Part shown: positions 18,451 to 28,266 of the stretch, piece after piece
How positions within the stretch are numbered: position 1 is the first letter of the stretch
How the letters are laid out: every line of letters begins with the position of its first letter
Assembly: GCA_028285525.1 (NCBI GenBank)
Contig: JANQOZ010000020.1
Location: forward strand, 1-64,000
Source: Lysobacterales bacterium
GTDB taxonomy: Bacteria; Pseudomonadota; Gammaproteobacteria; Xanthomonadales; SZUA-38
DNA: 64,000 nucleotides
Direction of reading: 5' to 3'
Program-made: the position numbers and the translations under genes
The notes under the pieces: model-generated
Database searches by the model: none
Told to the model about the DNA's origin: nothing
What the model saw: the letters and a program-made list of their open reading frames with translations, nothing else

Positions 18451-20466
18451 ATGCTGCTCGGCCTGCTGCTGCTTGTAGTCGGCGGCGTCTGCAGTGCGCG
18501 CGTCGACTCCGTAAAGATTCGGGATCGGCAACTGATTCCGGCTACCGAGCAATACCCGGCCTACGAGCGCCTGACCGGCACGGTTCGGTTTGCCATCGAC
18601 CCGGCGCTGGCGGTCAACCAGCGCATCAGCGACATCTCCCTGGCCCGCACAACCCACCCGCACGGCTGGGCCGTGGCCAGCGCAAACTTCATGATGCTGA
18701 AGCCCGCGCGGCAGCCGGAGGATCCGGTCGCGCTGCTGGAAATCTCCAACCGCGGCGGGATTGCCGGACTGCGCTACTTCCAGGGCGGCGACTACAGCCT
18801 CCAGCCGGCGCTGCCGGAGCACTTCGGTGACGGTCTGCTGATGCGCCGCGGCATGACGCTGATCTGGGTCGGCTGGCAGTGGGACGTACCCAAAGACGGT
18901 CAGGGACGACTTCGCCTGGAGGTCCCCTACGCGCCGAGTCGCGATCCCGCAAACTACGGTCTGGTCCGGTCAGATTGGGTGGTGGATGAAGCCAGGGAGC
19001 TGCTGGCGCTGGCTCACCGCAACCATCAGGCGTACCGGCCGGCGCGCTCGGTGGATCCGCGCAACGTCCTGACGCGCCGTCGCGCCCGCCTTGGACCGAG
19101 AGAGATTGTGCCGCGCGAGCAGTGGGATTTTGTGATCGAACGCGATCCGCTCGGCAATAAGGCACCCCATCTAAAAATCGACGGCAAGGCGGAACCGGGC
19201 TTTATCTACGAACTCACGTATGTGGCCAAGGATCCCAAGCTGGTTGGGCTGGGGCTGGCGGCGATTCGCGACGTGGCCAGCTGGCTGAAGCATGGGGCGG
19301 ACGACGGCATGCGTGTCGGGCACGTGCTGGGGTTTGGCGTTTCGCAGACCGGTCGCTTTGCGCGCCAGTTTCTTTATCAGGGTTTCAATCAGGACGAACA
19401 GGGCCGCCGAGCGCTCGACGGGCTGCTGATCCACTCCGCCGGCGGCGGTCGCGGCAGCTTCAACCACCGCTTCGCCCAGCCGTCGCGTGACGGGCATCGG
19501 TATTCGGCATTCTTTTATCCCACCGACCTCTTTCCCTTCAGCGGCACCACACAGTTCGATCCGGTGAGCGGCCAGACGGACGGCCTGTTCGCAACCTATC
19601 AGGACCCGGCGCTGCTGCCGCGGATCATCTATACGAACACCGGCTATGAATACTGGGGACGCTCCGCTGCCCTGCTTCACGTCAGCCCGGACGGCGCGCG
19701 CGACGTGCCGCCGCTGGACAATGAGCGGATTTACCATCTCGCCTCGGGTCAGCATTTTGTCGGCCCACCGCCCGATCCGGCGCAGCCGCCCAGCGACGGA
19801 GTGTGGCGGAGCAATCCGCTCGATTTTCTGGTCAATTTACGCGCGCTGCTGCTGAAGCTTGAGGGCTGGGTCGTTCGCAACGAAGCGCCCCCGGAGAGCC
19901 GGTACCCGAAGCTTGCCGACGGCACGCTTCAGGCTTTGTCGGACTTTCGTTTTCCGACTTTGAATGGCGTACAGGCGCCGCAGGTGGCCCAGGAAGCGTA
20001 CCGAGCCAACTACGGCCGGCGCTGGCCCCAGGGCATCATCGATCAACAGCCACCGGAGCTTGGGCCAGCCTTCCCTGTGCTGATTCCGGCGGTGGACGAC
20101 TACGGCAACGAGCGCGGCGGCGTTCGCAATCTGGAAATTGCCGTGCCGGCCGCCACCTACACACCCTGGGCACTCCGTGAAGGCCTGCCCAACCCCGGCG
20201 AGCTCAAGGATTTTACGGGTCTCCTGGTGCCGCTGAGCGTCTGTCGGGTCGCTGGGGACAGCAGGCCCATGCTGACCGAGGCCGTGCCGGCGGACGACAT
20301 CAATGCCGCCGCTGACGAACTGGTCCACCAGGGTTACGTCCTGCATGAAGATCGACAGCGCATTATCGACAAGGCGCTGGATCGGCACCGCTGGGCACGC
20401 GGGCTGACGTGTTCAGAGTCGGACGCGGCGGTTGCCGGCATCTCGGAAACCGGTCCTAAACGCTAA
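18451..20466 (+). CDS. Secreted alpha/beta hydrolase-domain protein
   Basis: About 671 residues. From the ATG at 18451 the protein begins with a hydrophobic stretch (MLLGLLLLVVGGVCSA) that looks like a signal peptide, although its usual basic start is missing; an in-frame ATG at 18319 overlaps the divergent gene and has an unlikely N-terminus. The nucleophile-elbow-like motif GFGVSQTGRF and surrounding sequence resemble the large 'alpha/beta hydrolase domain' family (PF20091-like) of unknown substrate, found in proteobacteria. GWQWD and HSAGGGRGSFNHRF are other conserved-looking segments. It stands alone; the start is uncertain. Confidence 0.75.
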   Translation: MLLGLLLLVVGGVCSARVDSVKIRDRQLIPATEQYPAYERLTGTVRFAIDPALAVNQRISDISLARTTHPHGWAVASANFMMLKPARQPEDPVALLEISNRGGIAGLRYFQGGDYSLQPALPEHFGDGLLMRRGMTLIWVGWQWDVPKDGQGRLRLEVPYAPSRDPANYGLVRSDWVVDEARELLALAHRNHQAYRPARSVDPRNVLTRRRARLGPREIVPREQWDFVIERDPLGNKAPHLKIDGKAEPGFIYELTYVAKDPKLVGLGLAAIRDVASWLKHGADDGMRVGHVLGFGVSQTGRFARQFLYQGFNQDEQGRRALDGLLIHSAGGGRGSFNHRFAQPSRDGHRYSAFFYPTDLFPFSGTTQFDPVSGQTDGLFATYQDPALLPRIIYTNTGYEYWGRSAALLHVSPDGARDVPPLDNERIYHLASGQHFVGPPPDPAQPPSDGVWRSNPLDFLVNLRALLLKLEGWVVRNEAPPESRYPKLADGTLQALSDFRFPTLNGVQAPQVAQEAYRANYGRRWPQGIIDQQPPELGPAFPVLIPAVDDYGNERGGVRNLEIAVPAATYTPWALREGLPNPGELKDFTGLLVPLSVCRVAGDSRPMLTEAVPADDINAAADELVHQGYVLHEDRQRIIDKALDRHRWARGLTCSESDAAVAGISETGPKR

Positions 20467-20803
20467 AGTTTTTCCCGAATCGGCCGACCCCTAGTTTGAT
20501 TTATGGGTGAAAGCCGTAAACGATTGTCACCTCAGCGGTTTATTCATCCACCCCCAAGAGTTTTGCGGATAGATTTATGTCAAAGTACCGATAGTGTCCT
20601 GTTTGGACACCAGGGGTCCAGACAGGAAGATGGAAGCATGGCGAGGACAGCAAAAATCCGGCCACGGAGCGGCGCTGACGGGGAAAGCCCGACCCTGCGG
20701 CTGCCCGCTGCTTCAGAAACCTGCGAAACCTTTGCTGGCGCCAGGCGGTTAGCGGCGCACCCTTCGATTATCCCGCCGCAATGCCGGCAGGAGCTCTTCT
20801 GAG
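20467..20803. other. 337-nt leader without a gene; inverted repeat
   Basis: Upstream of the GGDEF/EAL gene there is a near-perfect 10-bp inverted repeat (CCTGTTTGGA 20598-20607, TCCAGACAGG 20617-20626) overlapping a 6-bp hairpin (GTGTCC/GGACAC, 20594-20610). A short open frame at 20503-20802 has no features I trust. I looked for a cyclic-di-GMP riboswitch and did not find its conserved core. Confidence 0.5.
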
Positions 20804-23503
20804 GTGTCATCACAAACTCCCACAGGCGGCACCGGACGTCGACTGTTTCTGGCGTTTTTGCTGGTGGCGGCCGTCCCGGTCATCACGGTCAGCGTGTATG
20901 CGGTCGGGCATCTCACCGCTTCGCTTCAGCAGCAGCGACAGTCTGAGCTTGCAGCCATTGTCCAGTCACAGCGGGCGCTGCTTGCAACCCGGCTGGAGGA
21001 AGCACTGCTGCAGCTCCTGCGGTCGGAGACCGTGCTCGAAGGCGGCGCGTTCCAGTCTCTGGAAAACACGCTGGACGTTGCGCCCTCTGGTCCACGCGTT
21101 TCACTGGAAACCTCCGGTGACGGGGTCTGGTTGCTGCTGCGCGGCAACGAAACCGGCGTCCGCGCGTTGCTGGACCCAGCCTGGCTGTGGCGCGGAACGG
21201 TCACGTTGCCGCCCGGCGTTGTCCTGTGTCTCGAGTCGCTGGCAACCATTGCTCCCGTCTACTGCGGCGATCGGGAGGGTTCAGCCCCCGAAGCCGCCCG
21301 GCTGCTCAATCGCCTCGACGAACAGGCCAACCGCACCTTCTCACCAGGTTTTGAGACCAGCACGGCTGACCGTGTCCGCCAGAAGCTGGCGCTGAAGGAC
21401 CCGTTAGCTGGCGCCGCACTGGAGCTTATCGCCATCAGAACCGACACCGGTGCTGTCGGAAACCTGGGGCTGGGAAAACTTCTGGGCCTGCTGGCCTTGC
21501 TGTCGACCGTCATGGCGGCGCTGGCTGCATGGGTCATCCGCCGGCGACGGCTGAAGCCGCTGCAGGCGCTCAGCGAGGCCACGACGCGGGTAGGAATGGC
21601 CAACTTTGATGAGCCGGTTCAGCTTGGCGAGGCGGATGAACTCAGCGACCTCGGCCAGCGCTTCAATGTGATGATGGCGCAGCTTGAGGAACAGGTCGAC
21701 CGCTACCGAAGCAACGCCGAAATCGATCGGCTGATCCTGCAGAGCGAATCGCCGGAGACCGTTCTCAACCTGATTCTCGGACGCGCATTCACCTTTATCG
21801 AGGCGGACTATCTGACCATCGGCATCGTCGATCCGGAGTGTCCGACAGAGGCGATTTGCCAGAGCACTCGCAAGAGCGACGGCAAGATTACGGATCTGTC
21901 GCGCGCCACGCTGAGCGAAGCTGACCTTGCGCTGCTGGCAAGCGCCCACCATCCGGTGGGCCTCGACCCGAAGTGGGCCGGCGCTGAATCGATGCGGAGC
22001 CTCGGCGGAAGCAATGGTCTACTCCTGGGCATTACCTGGCACGCCCGACCGCTCGGTTTTTTGCTGGCCGGAATGCCCGCGTCTGACACCTCAGAAGCGG
22101 AAATCCGCAATCAGGCGATGGAGCTCCGGGACCGTGTCGCCGTAACCCTGACCGCCGCCGAAAAAGAAAAAGCCCTGTTTGCGAAGGCGAACTTCGACTC
22201 GCTCACCGGCCTGCCCAACCGTCATCTTCTGGAGGATCGGCTTCGGCTGGCGTGCGACAGCAACCTGTCGACCGGCGAGCCGTTCGCGCTGCTGTTTCTC
22301 GACCTGGACAACTTCAAGCTGGTGAACGACTCCGTGGGTCACGAGGGCGGCGACCAGCTGCTGCGCGAGGTTGCGGTGCGGCTCAACGATCTGTGCCAGC
22401 CGGGCGATGCGATCGCGCGCCAGGGCGGCGACGAGTTTGTCATGCTGCTCACCAGCTATCGGACGCCGCAGGATCTCGACCAGCGGGCGCAGGAGGTGAT
22501 CGCCGCCTTATCCGACGCCGTCACCATCGGCGGACACAGCACGGAGGTCAACGCGAGCATCGGGATTGCCATCTACCCGGAGGACGGGACAACGCCCGGT
22601 CAGCTGCTGCGCAACGCCGACGCCGCCATGTACCGGTCAAAGGATTTGGGCCGCAACCGCGTCACGTTCTTCACCGACGACATCAACCTGGAAATCACCC
22701 GCAAGTTCCAGATCCTCACCCAGCTCAGGCAGGCGCTCGCCGAAGACCGTCTGACCCTCGCCTACCAGCCTCAGCTGTCGCTCTCGAGCGGCGAGCTCTG
22801 CGGCGCCGAAGTGCTGGTGCGCTGGCCGGAATCCGACGTCAGTCCCGGCGAGATGATTCAGATCGCGGAAGACTATGGCGTGATCAACGCCCTGGGACGC
22901 TGGGTCCTGGAGCGGGCATGCGCCGATTTTTCGCAGCTGGACGAAACGCTGCGACCGCCAAAGATCTCGGTGAACGTCTCGGCACGACAGCTCGCTGATC
23001 CGCAGTTTGTCGACTTTGTCTTGGATTGCCTGGCGAGACATGCGCTGAACCCGGTCAACCTGGAGCTGGAGATCACCGAATCGCTGCTGGTGAACGATAA
23101 CGGCTGGGCGATCCGCCAGCTGCAGCAGCTCAAAGAAGTTGGGCTCAATCTCGCGCTGGATGATTTCGGTACCGGCTATTCCTCACTGACCTACCTCCAG
23201 CGGCTGCCCGTCGACTCCATCAAGATCGATCGATCTTTTGTTACGCGGGTCGACAGCGACGATACGCAGCAGGGGTTTGTCACCGCGGTGGTGCAGCTTG
23301 CCCACTCGCTGGGCAAACGGACGGTCGCCGAAGGCGCCGAGACCGATCTTGAGCTGCGAAAGCTCAAGGCGCTGGGCTGCGACGACCTTCAGGGCTATGT
23401 CTTTTCCGAGCCGTTGCCCGGGATCGATCAGCTCGCGGAGTTCATCGTGCGCCGGCAGTTCGAGCGCAGCAAGACCGCCGAACGCCACCTCGCCCAGGCC
23501 TAA
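20804..23503 (+). CDS. Membrane GGDEF/EAL cyclic-di-GMP protein with HAMP
   Basis: 899 residues from a GTG start (AGGAG 10 nt upstream). Order: N-terminal membrane helix (about 9-30), periplasmic sensor region to about 225, second helix (230-245), HAMP (about 246-300), a GAF-like region (300-440), GGDEF (about 450-610) with intact RQGGDEF at about 541, then EAL (630-885). The EAL signature reads EVL (GAEVLVRW, about 666) while the loop DDFGTGYSS and metal sites NVSARQL, AEGAE look intact. It could make, break or both make and break c-di-GMP in response to a periplasmic signal. Confidence 0.93.
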   Translation: MSSQTPTGGTGRRLFLAFLLVAAVPVITVSVYAVGHLTASLQQQRQSELAAIVQSQRALLATRLEEALLQLLRSETVLEGGAFQSLENTLDVAPSGPRVSLETSGDGVWLLLRGNETGVRALLDPAWLWRGTVTLPPGVVLCLESLATIAPVYCGDREGSAPEAARLLNRLDEQANRTFSPGFETSTADRVRQKLALKDPLAGAALELIAIRTDTGAVGNLGLGKLLGLLALLSTVMAALAAWVIRRRRLKPLQALSEATTRVGMANFDEPVQLGEADELSDLGQRFNVMMAQLEEQVDRYRSNAEIDRLILQSESPETVLNLILGRAFTFIEADYLTIGIVDPECPTEAICQSTRKSDGKITDLSRATLSEADLALLASAHHPVGLDPKWAGAESMRSLGGSNGLLLGITWHARPLGFLLAGMPASDTSEAEIRNQAMELRDRVAVTLTAAEKEKALFAKANFDSLTGLPNRHLLEDRLRLACDSNLSTGEPFALLFLDLDNFKLVNDSVGHEGGDQLLREVAVRLNDLCQPGDAIARQGGDEFVMLLTSYRTPQDLDQRAQEVIAALSDAVTIGGHSTEVNASIGIAIYPEDGTTPGQLLRNADAAMYRSKDLGRNRVTFFTDDINLEITRKFQILTQLRQALAEDRLTLAYQPQLSLSSGELCGAEVLVRWPESDVSPGEMIQIAEDYGVINALGRWVLERACADFSQLDETLRPPKISVNVSARQLADPQFVDFVLDCLARHALNPVNLELEITESLLVNDNGWAIRQLQQLKEVGLNLALDDFGTGYSSLTYLQRLPVDSIKIDRSFVTRVDSDDTQQGFVTAVVQLAHSLGKRTVAEGAETDLELRKLKALGCDDLQGYVFSEPLPGIDQLAEFIVRRQFERSKTAERHLAQA

Positions 23504-23510
23504 TGTCCTG

Positions 23511-25445
23511 TCAGCCCCTTGCCGACAGGCTGGGCGGCATGGGGCAGTGCAGCGCCGCACAGATCGCCCGCAGGAGCTCAACCTCCTCCAGCGTGACCTG
23601 ACCATCGTGGGCCAGCGTGCTGATCGACGCTTCGATCAACGCCTGTTTGAACATGGGTTTGAGTTCGTCCACCTTGGTGAGCGCGTCGTCCAGCGTGGCC
23701 ACCCAGTTTGCCGGGGCCTGGTAGCTCGCCGGATCCATGGGAAACAGGTGATTCATGCCGGACGCGAATGCCTGGCGACACGCCGCCTCATCCTCGTGAC
23801 CCACGCTGGCGAGCACCGCCAGCAGCGCTGAGGCTTCCTTCCGGCACTGCTTGAGACTCGCGTGTCCGTTGTCCACCGTGTCTGGCCGAATCGACTCTTC
23901 CAGGTACTGGCTGATGACCTTCGACAGCGCGTACTCGAAGACCGAGATATCGCCATCCGCCCTGATCAGCTGACCGATCACCTCCAGGTAGGTGCGGATC
24001 GCCTGACGCGGTCGACGTTTGACGGCCGGAAAGGCAAGCTCCACCAGCGGCAGCCGATGCAGGGCCGGGAGCGCGTCGGTTTCAGACAGATTTTCTTCGA
24101 CCCGCTGCCGGTGGTTTGGACCCATGCCCGACTCGATAATCGCCAGCTGATGCTGACGCATGGCCGGATCGCGATCGAGCAGCAGCGCAAGCACAACGTC
24201 CACGGCGTGCTGCACCGAGCGGGCCTTGTCGAGCAGATCTTCGGGGATCGCGTCGATCAGCAGCTCGGCGTAGGCCACATGGTCCCAGCTCGGATTGCCC
24301 ACCTCCGCCAGCAGTTCTTCGCTGTCGGCCGCGATCGCTGCCGTGCCGGCAGCCGCAAATCCCATCGCCGTCCCGGCAGCGTCCGCCGGCGCGGGTCCGG
24401 CGTCCATCGGCGGCGGCTCCAGCGCAATCCGTGCCGCCAACTCGCGGATTTCTTTCGGGTCAAACCGGGAGTCGATCGCTTTGATCCGTTCCTCCAGCGG
24501 CGGGTGGGTGGCGAACACCCGCCGGCCGACGCCGTCCGCAAAGAGCATGTGCCCGACCTCCTCGGGGTCTACCGCCTCGATCCGGCCATGTTGGGACACC
24601 GCCATAATCTTTTTCAGCGCCCCGCTGATGCCGCTCGGGTCGCGGGTGAACTGAACGGCGGATGCGTCAGCCAGGTACTCCCGCTGACGCGACACGGCGG
24701 CCTGGATCAGGCGCCCGAAAAACAGCCCGACAAAGCCGATGACCATGAGTGACCCGCCGACGAATACCAGCGGCGCGCCGTCTTTCTTCGAGCCGCCGTG
24801 GTAGGTCACGCGCAGGATCTGGCGCCCGGCGAGACCGATCACCAGAATGCCGAAGAGCACGCCCATCAGCCGGATGTTCATCCGCATGTCGCCGTTGAAG
24901 ATGTGACTGAACTCGTGGGCAATGACGCCCTGAAGCTCGCTTCGGGTGAGTGTTTCCAGACAGCCGCGGGAGACGGCGACCGCCGCGTCGCCGGGCGCAT
25001 AGCCGGCGGCAAAAGCGTTGATTCCGCTTTCGCCCTCCAGCACGTAAACCTCGGGAACCGGCACCCCGGAGGCCAGCGCAATTTCCTCCACGACATTGCA
25101 GAGCTGGCGGCGCTTGGGGCCGGTTGCGTCCGGCGACACCAGCGTCCCGCCCATGGAGCGTGCAACCACCCCACCCCCGCCGCGCAGCAGCGCCATCTTG
25201 AACAGCGTGGCGCCGCCGATCGACACCAGGACAAACAGTGACGACCACACCAGAAGCGTGGGGTTTTGCTTCAGCCACTCCCACGTCGGCATCGCCATAT
25301 CCCGCTCGGAGCTGGAGATGCTGGCGGCCACAACCAGCACCACGGCATCCACCGCCAGCACGATGCACACCACCGCCAGCAAAAATATGCCGATCAGCCC
25401 GCGGGTCTTTTTGCGGGCCTTGTCCTGCTGATCAAAAAAATTCAT
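23511..25445 (-). CDS. M48-family membrane metallopeptidase with long C-terminal extension
   Basis: 644 residues. Two hydrophobic helices (about 17-40 and 60-80) precede the HtpX-like peptidase domain with the zinc motif HEFSH (His177) and a further pair of helices. It lacks none of the M48 signatures I can check, but has about 280 extra C-terminal residues, helical and charged, beyond a normal HtpX. It lies directly downstream of a lemA gene on the same strand; M48-LemA pairs are a known association. It probably degrades membrane proteins; substrate unknown. Confidence 0.9.
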   Translation of the reverse strand: MNFFDQQDKARKKTRGLIGIFLLAVVCIVLAVDAVVLVVAASISSSERDMAMPTWEWLKQNPTLLVWSSLFVLVSIGGATLFKMALLRGGGGVVARSMGGTLVSPDATGPKRRQLCNVVEEIALASGVPVPEVYVLEGESGINAFAAGYAPGDAAVAVSRGCLETLTRSELQGVIAHEFSHIFNGDMRMNIRLMGVLFGILVIGLAGRQILRVTYHGGSKKDGAPLVFVGGSLMVIGFVGLFFGRLIQAAVSRQREYLADASAVQFTRDPSGISGALKKIMAVSQHGRIEAVDPEEVGHMLFADGVGRRVFATHPPLEERIKAIDSRFDPKEIRELAARIALEPPPMDAGPAPADAAGTAMGFAAAGTAAIAADSEELLAEVGNPSWDHVAYAELLIDAIPEDLLDKARSVQHAVDVVLALLLDRDPAMRQHQLAIIESGMGPNHRQRVEENLSETDALPALHRLPLVELAFPAVKRRPRQAIRTYLEVIGQLIRADGDISVFEYALSKVISQYLEESIRPDTVDNGHASLKQCRKEASALLAVLASVGHEDEAACRQAFASGMNHLFPMDPASYQAPANWVATLDDALTKVDELKPMFKQALIEASISTLAHDGQVTLEEVELLRAICAALHCPMPPSLSARG

Positions 25446-25512
25446 GGACGCGGAGATCCCGGCGGGCGGGGCCGGCTAAGGCGCTGGCCGCAATCGCTGA
25501 TGACCGGTCGGA

Positions 25513-26100
25513 TCAAAACTCGACTTTGGGGGCCTCCCGCACTTCGGGGTCCTCAATTTCCAGCAGGTCTGCAGGCTCAAAGTTGAATGAACCGGCAATC
25601 AAATTGCTGGGGAAGGTCTCGCGGGCGTTGTTGTAGTTCATCACCGAGTCGTTGAACGCCTGTCTCGCAAAAGCCACCTTGTTCTCAGTGCTTGTCAGCT
25701 CTTCGGTCAGCTGCATCATGTTCTGGTTGGCCTTCAGATCGGGATAGCTCTCGACCAGCGCAAACAGCTTGCCCAACGCTCCGGTCAACATGTTTTCCGC
25801 GCCGGAGAGCTGCTGCATGGCGCCTGGGTCCCCCGGATTGTTGATCGCCCCCTGCAGGCCACTGACCGCCTGGTTCCGCGCCTGGATCACCGCTTCCAGC
25901 GTCTCGCGCTCGTGTTTCATGTAGCCCTTGGCCGTCTCCACGAGGTTGGGAATGAGGTCATGGCGGCGGGTCAGCTGTACATCGATCTGGGCAAAGGCGT
26001 TCTTGTACCGATTTCGTTTGGTAACCAGGCCGTTGTAGAGCGATATTGCAAAAACAATGGCCGCGATAATCAGGCCAAAAAAGATCCAACCCATGTTCAT
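25513..26100 (-). CDS. lemA: LemA family protein
   Basis: 195 residues with one N-terminal membrane helix (about 4-20, short periplasmic N-terminus) followed by a four-helix cytoplasmic bundle; the motifs YNGLVTKRNRYKNAFAQIDV and RRHDLIPNLVETAKGYMKHE are diagnostic of LemA. Function is not settled in the family. ATG has GGGAG 7 nt upstream. A -10-like CATAAT (26126-26131, minus strand) lies 25 nt upstream. It heads an operon with the M48 peptidase 67 nt downstream. Confidence 0.95.
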   Translation of the reverse strand: MNMGWIFFGLIIAAIVFAISLYNGLVTKRNRYKNAFAQIDVQLTRRHDLIPNLVETAKGYMKHERETLEAVIQARNQAVSGLQGAINNPGDPGAMQQLSGAENMLTGALGKLFALVESYPDLKANQNMMQLTEELTSTENKVAFARQAFNDSVMNYNNARETFPSNLIAGSFNFEPADLLEIEDPEVREAPKVEF

Positions 26101-26250
26101 CTCCCGGGAAAACGGATAAACCGCAATTATGCCATGCGTGTTGCCCCCTGAAATGCGCTATGCGTCCCCCCTGTCAATAGTCATGCAAGTCGCTGACCGG
26201 CGTGGTTTTTGGCTGGCGGCGGGTGAGCCGGGCGGTTAAGCTGGCTCGCG

Positions 26251-27540
26251 ATGTCCGTCTCAGCAACACAGTTACCGCGCCGTCGGAACGATTCCTCCCA
26301 GCCCGACCGCGAGCGCCACAGGTCACGCCTCGCGCGCCGACTGCTGGGGCTGGGCGCGGCGGCGATGCTGACCGCCACGGGTGCCGGCAATGCGGCCGGG
26401 CTGGACGATGCGCTGGCAAGCCTGCAAGACAGCCTGGCGGTGCTCGATACGGCGCCGAATATGCTGGGTCTGGGCGTCTGCGTGGCCGACGGCACCGAAA
26501 CCCGCCTTATGCTGACCCAGGGTCGGCGCACTCTCGCCGGCGAGCCGCTGGATCCTCATACGCGATTCAGGCTCGCTTCCGTCTCGAAAGGTTTTGCCGC
26601 GACAACCGCGGTGATCCTGTCAACGCAGGGAAAGCTGGATCTAGGCACGCAGACCAAGACGCTGGTTCCCTACTTCACGCTGCCCGACCCGGGGGAGGTG
26701 GAGCGTGTCACTCTGACCCACGTGCTGAGTCATCGGCTGGGGTTGCCGCCCAACGCGTACGACAATCTGCTGGAAGCCAGCCGTAAGCCCGAGGACATCG
26801 TGCCCCGCTTCGCGCAGGTCAAACCGCTGTGCCCGGCAGCCGACTGCTACGGCTACCAGAATGTGGGCTTTAATCTGATCGCCGAGGCGATCGAGAAAAC
26901 CACCGGTGTGGCCTACGAGGAACAGGTGGAACATCGGTTGCTCCGGCCGCTCGACATGCAGGACGCCGGCTTTGGCCAGAGCCATCTGCGCACCGACGAA
27001 AACTGGGCCCGGCCTCACCGCGGTCGCGGGCGGTTTCTGCGGCAGAGCAAGGTCAACGACAACTATTACCGGGTGCCGGCAGCGGCTGGGCTGAACGCGA
27101 GCACCAGCGACCTGTGCCGCTGGCTGAAGACGCAGCTCGGTGAAGCGCCGGAGGTGGTCAGCCCGCAGGTGCTGGAGATCCTGCGTACGCCGCAGGTGTT
27201 CACCCGAGCGGAAATGTACCGCGGCAAATGGCGTCGAACCCGCCTCAAGAGCGCTCACTACGGCCTCGGCTGGCGAATTTACGACTACGCAGGACAGGAA
27301 GTTATTTTTCACGCCGGCTCGGTGAGCGGGTACGGCGCGGTAGTGGCCGTGCTGCCCGACCAGCAGGTTGGCCTTGCGGCGGTCTGGAATTCCGAAAGCA
27401 CCCGGCCCTGGGGCATTCTCCCCGCCTTTCTGGATGCCTACCTAGGCCTGCCCGAGCGCGACTGGATGAAGCTCGACCCCTTGAGGCTCAGCGGCGAGCC
27501 CGCCGCGACCGGCGCCTACGCGCCTGAACCCCCGCCCTGA
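26251..27540 (+). CDS. Serine hydrolase, class C beta-lactamase-like fold
   Basis: 429 residues with a basic N-terminus and a hydrophobic stretch ending near residue 48 (ATGAGNAAG), likely a signal peptide. Catalytic motifs of the penicillin-binding/beta-lactamase fold are present: SVSK (Ser110, Lys113), YQN (about residue 209) and HAG (about 355). Such proteins include peptidases, esterases and beta-lactamases; here no ampR-type regulator is nearby, so a resistance role is not supported. Start is the first ATG; the ribosome site is weak. Confidence 0.85.
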   Translation: MSVSATQLPRRRNDSSQPDRERHRSRLARRLLGLGAAAMLTATGAGNAAGLDDALASLQDSLAVLDTAPNMLGLGVCVADGTETRLMLTQGRRTLAGEPLDPHTRFRLASVSKGFAATTAVILSTQGKLDLGTQTKTLVPYFTLPDPGEVERVTLTHVLSHRLGLPPNAYDNLLEASRKPEDIVPRFAQVKPLCPAADCYGYQNVGFNLIAEAIEKTTGVAYEEQVEHRLLRPLDMQDAGFGQSHLRTDENWARPHRGRGRFLRQSKVNDNYYRVPAAAGLNASTSDLCRWLKTQLGEAPEVVSPQVLEILRTPQVFTRAEMYRGKWRRTRLKSAHYGLGWRIYDYAGQEVIFHAGSVSGYGAVVAVLPDQQVGLAAVWNSESTRPWGILPAFLDAYLGLPERDWMKLDPLRLSGEPAATGAYAPEPPP

Positions 27541-27579
27541 CCCGGACCGATCGGAATTCCATCCATAGTGTGTTTGCTC

Positions 27580-27594
27580 TAGGACGTAGTCCTA
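27580..27594. promoter_or_regulatory. Palindrome TAGGAC-GTA-GTCCTA
   Basis: A perfect 6-bp dyad with a 3-nt spacer, 41 nt upstream of the phasin-like gene. It looks like a binding site for a dimeric regulator; a short hairpin is the other option. The regulator is unknown. Confidence 0.45.
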
Positions 27595-27634
27595 TCCTGA
27601 CGCTATCAAATCATCGTGTCAGGAAGAAAAGACC

Positions 27635-28045
27635 ATGAAAAACGCATCACTGAACAAGTCGATCAAACACGTCAACAGCGCGGTCAAAGAACTGCATCAG
27701 GCTGGCCTGGACATCGTGACCCAGCTCCGCAGCAACAGCACGAGCCTGTTTGCCGAGCTGGTGCAGGAAGGCGAAGCTGTGCAAAGCCGCGCCATCACCG
27801 CCGTCACAACGCCGGTGACCAGGCTGCGTCAGGAGCTGAGCCAGCGCGTTCAGCTTGCTCCGAAGGTTGATCAGGCGCGTGAGGTTGTCAGCGACAACGT
27901 TCAGCGGCTGGAAAACGTTTTCCAGGAGCAGTTCGGCAAGGTGCTGGATTTTGCCGGCCTGCCGAGCCAGGCTGAGCTGGATCGGCTGAACACCCGCCTC
28001 GCGTCACTGCGGCGAGAAGTGACCCGCCTGAAGCGCGCAGCGTAA
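27635..28045 (+). CDS. Phasin-like protein
   Basis: 136 residues, highly helical and rich in Gln, Glu and Arg, without signal peptide. The N-terminal NKSIKHVNSAVKELHQAGLD and coiled-coil C-terminus (ELDRLNTRLASLRREVTRLKR) resemble phasins, which coat polyhydroxyalkanoate granules. No pha synthesis gene lies in the window, so the link to granules is an inference. ATG has AGGAAGAAAAG upstream. A hairpin terminator follows. Confidence 0.65.
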   Translation: MKNASLNKSIKHVNSAVKELHQAGLDIVTQLRSNSTSLFAELVQEGEAVQSRAITAVTTPVTRLRQELSQRVQLAPKVDQAREVVSDNVQRLENVFQEQFGKVLDFAGLPSQAELDRLNTRLASLRREVTRLKRAA

Positions 28046-28057
28046 CGTTCCAAATCT

Positions 28058-28084
28058 GGGTGGCAGTTCGTCTGCCACCCTTCT
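28058..28084 (+). terminator. Hairpin terminator after the phasin-like gene
   Basis: A perfect 9-bp stem (GGGTGGCAG 28058-28066 with CTGCCACCC 28072-28080) and 5-nt loop TTCGT, followed by TTCTCC. The T-run is weak. Confidence 0.6.
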
Positions 28085-28233
28085 CCTACCACCGCTGCTC
28101 AGCGATCGGGAACCGCGGAGCACAACTCCGGTCCAACACATCACCTTCGCGGGCCGCGCTTCGGGCGGCAGAGCGCAGCTCATCCGCGATCGCTATTCCT
28201 CGTTCGGCGCCCGGGAATGGCCGTGCCATGCTC

Positions 28234-28239
28234 TATAAT
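28234..28239 (+). promoter_or_regulatory. Consensus -10 TATAAT for the symporter gene
   Basis: A perfect TATAAT lies 27 nt upstream of the symporter ATG at 28267. No -35 hexamer is seen at 16-18 nt. Most of the rest of the gap 28085-28230 shows no other feature. Confidence 0.4.
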
Positions 28240-28266
28240 GCCGCCTGATCTCGACCGAGCAGATTT

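Noticed and set aside
20467..20803. Cyclic-di-GMP riboswitch before the GGDEF/EAL gene
   Set aside because: Conserved core of GEMM riboswitches not found; only an inverted repeat.
26251..27540. Antibiotic-resistance beta-lactamase
   Set aside because: The fold fits, but many serine hydrolases share SxxK, YxN and HxG, and no ampR-like regulator is present.
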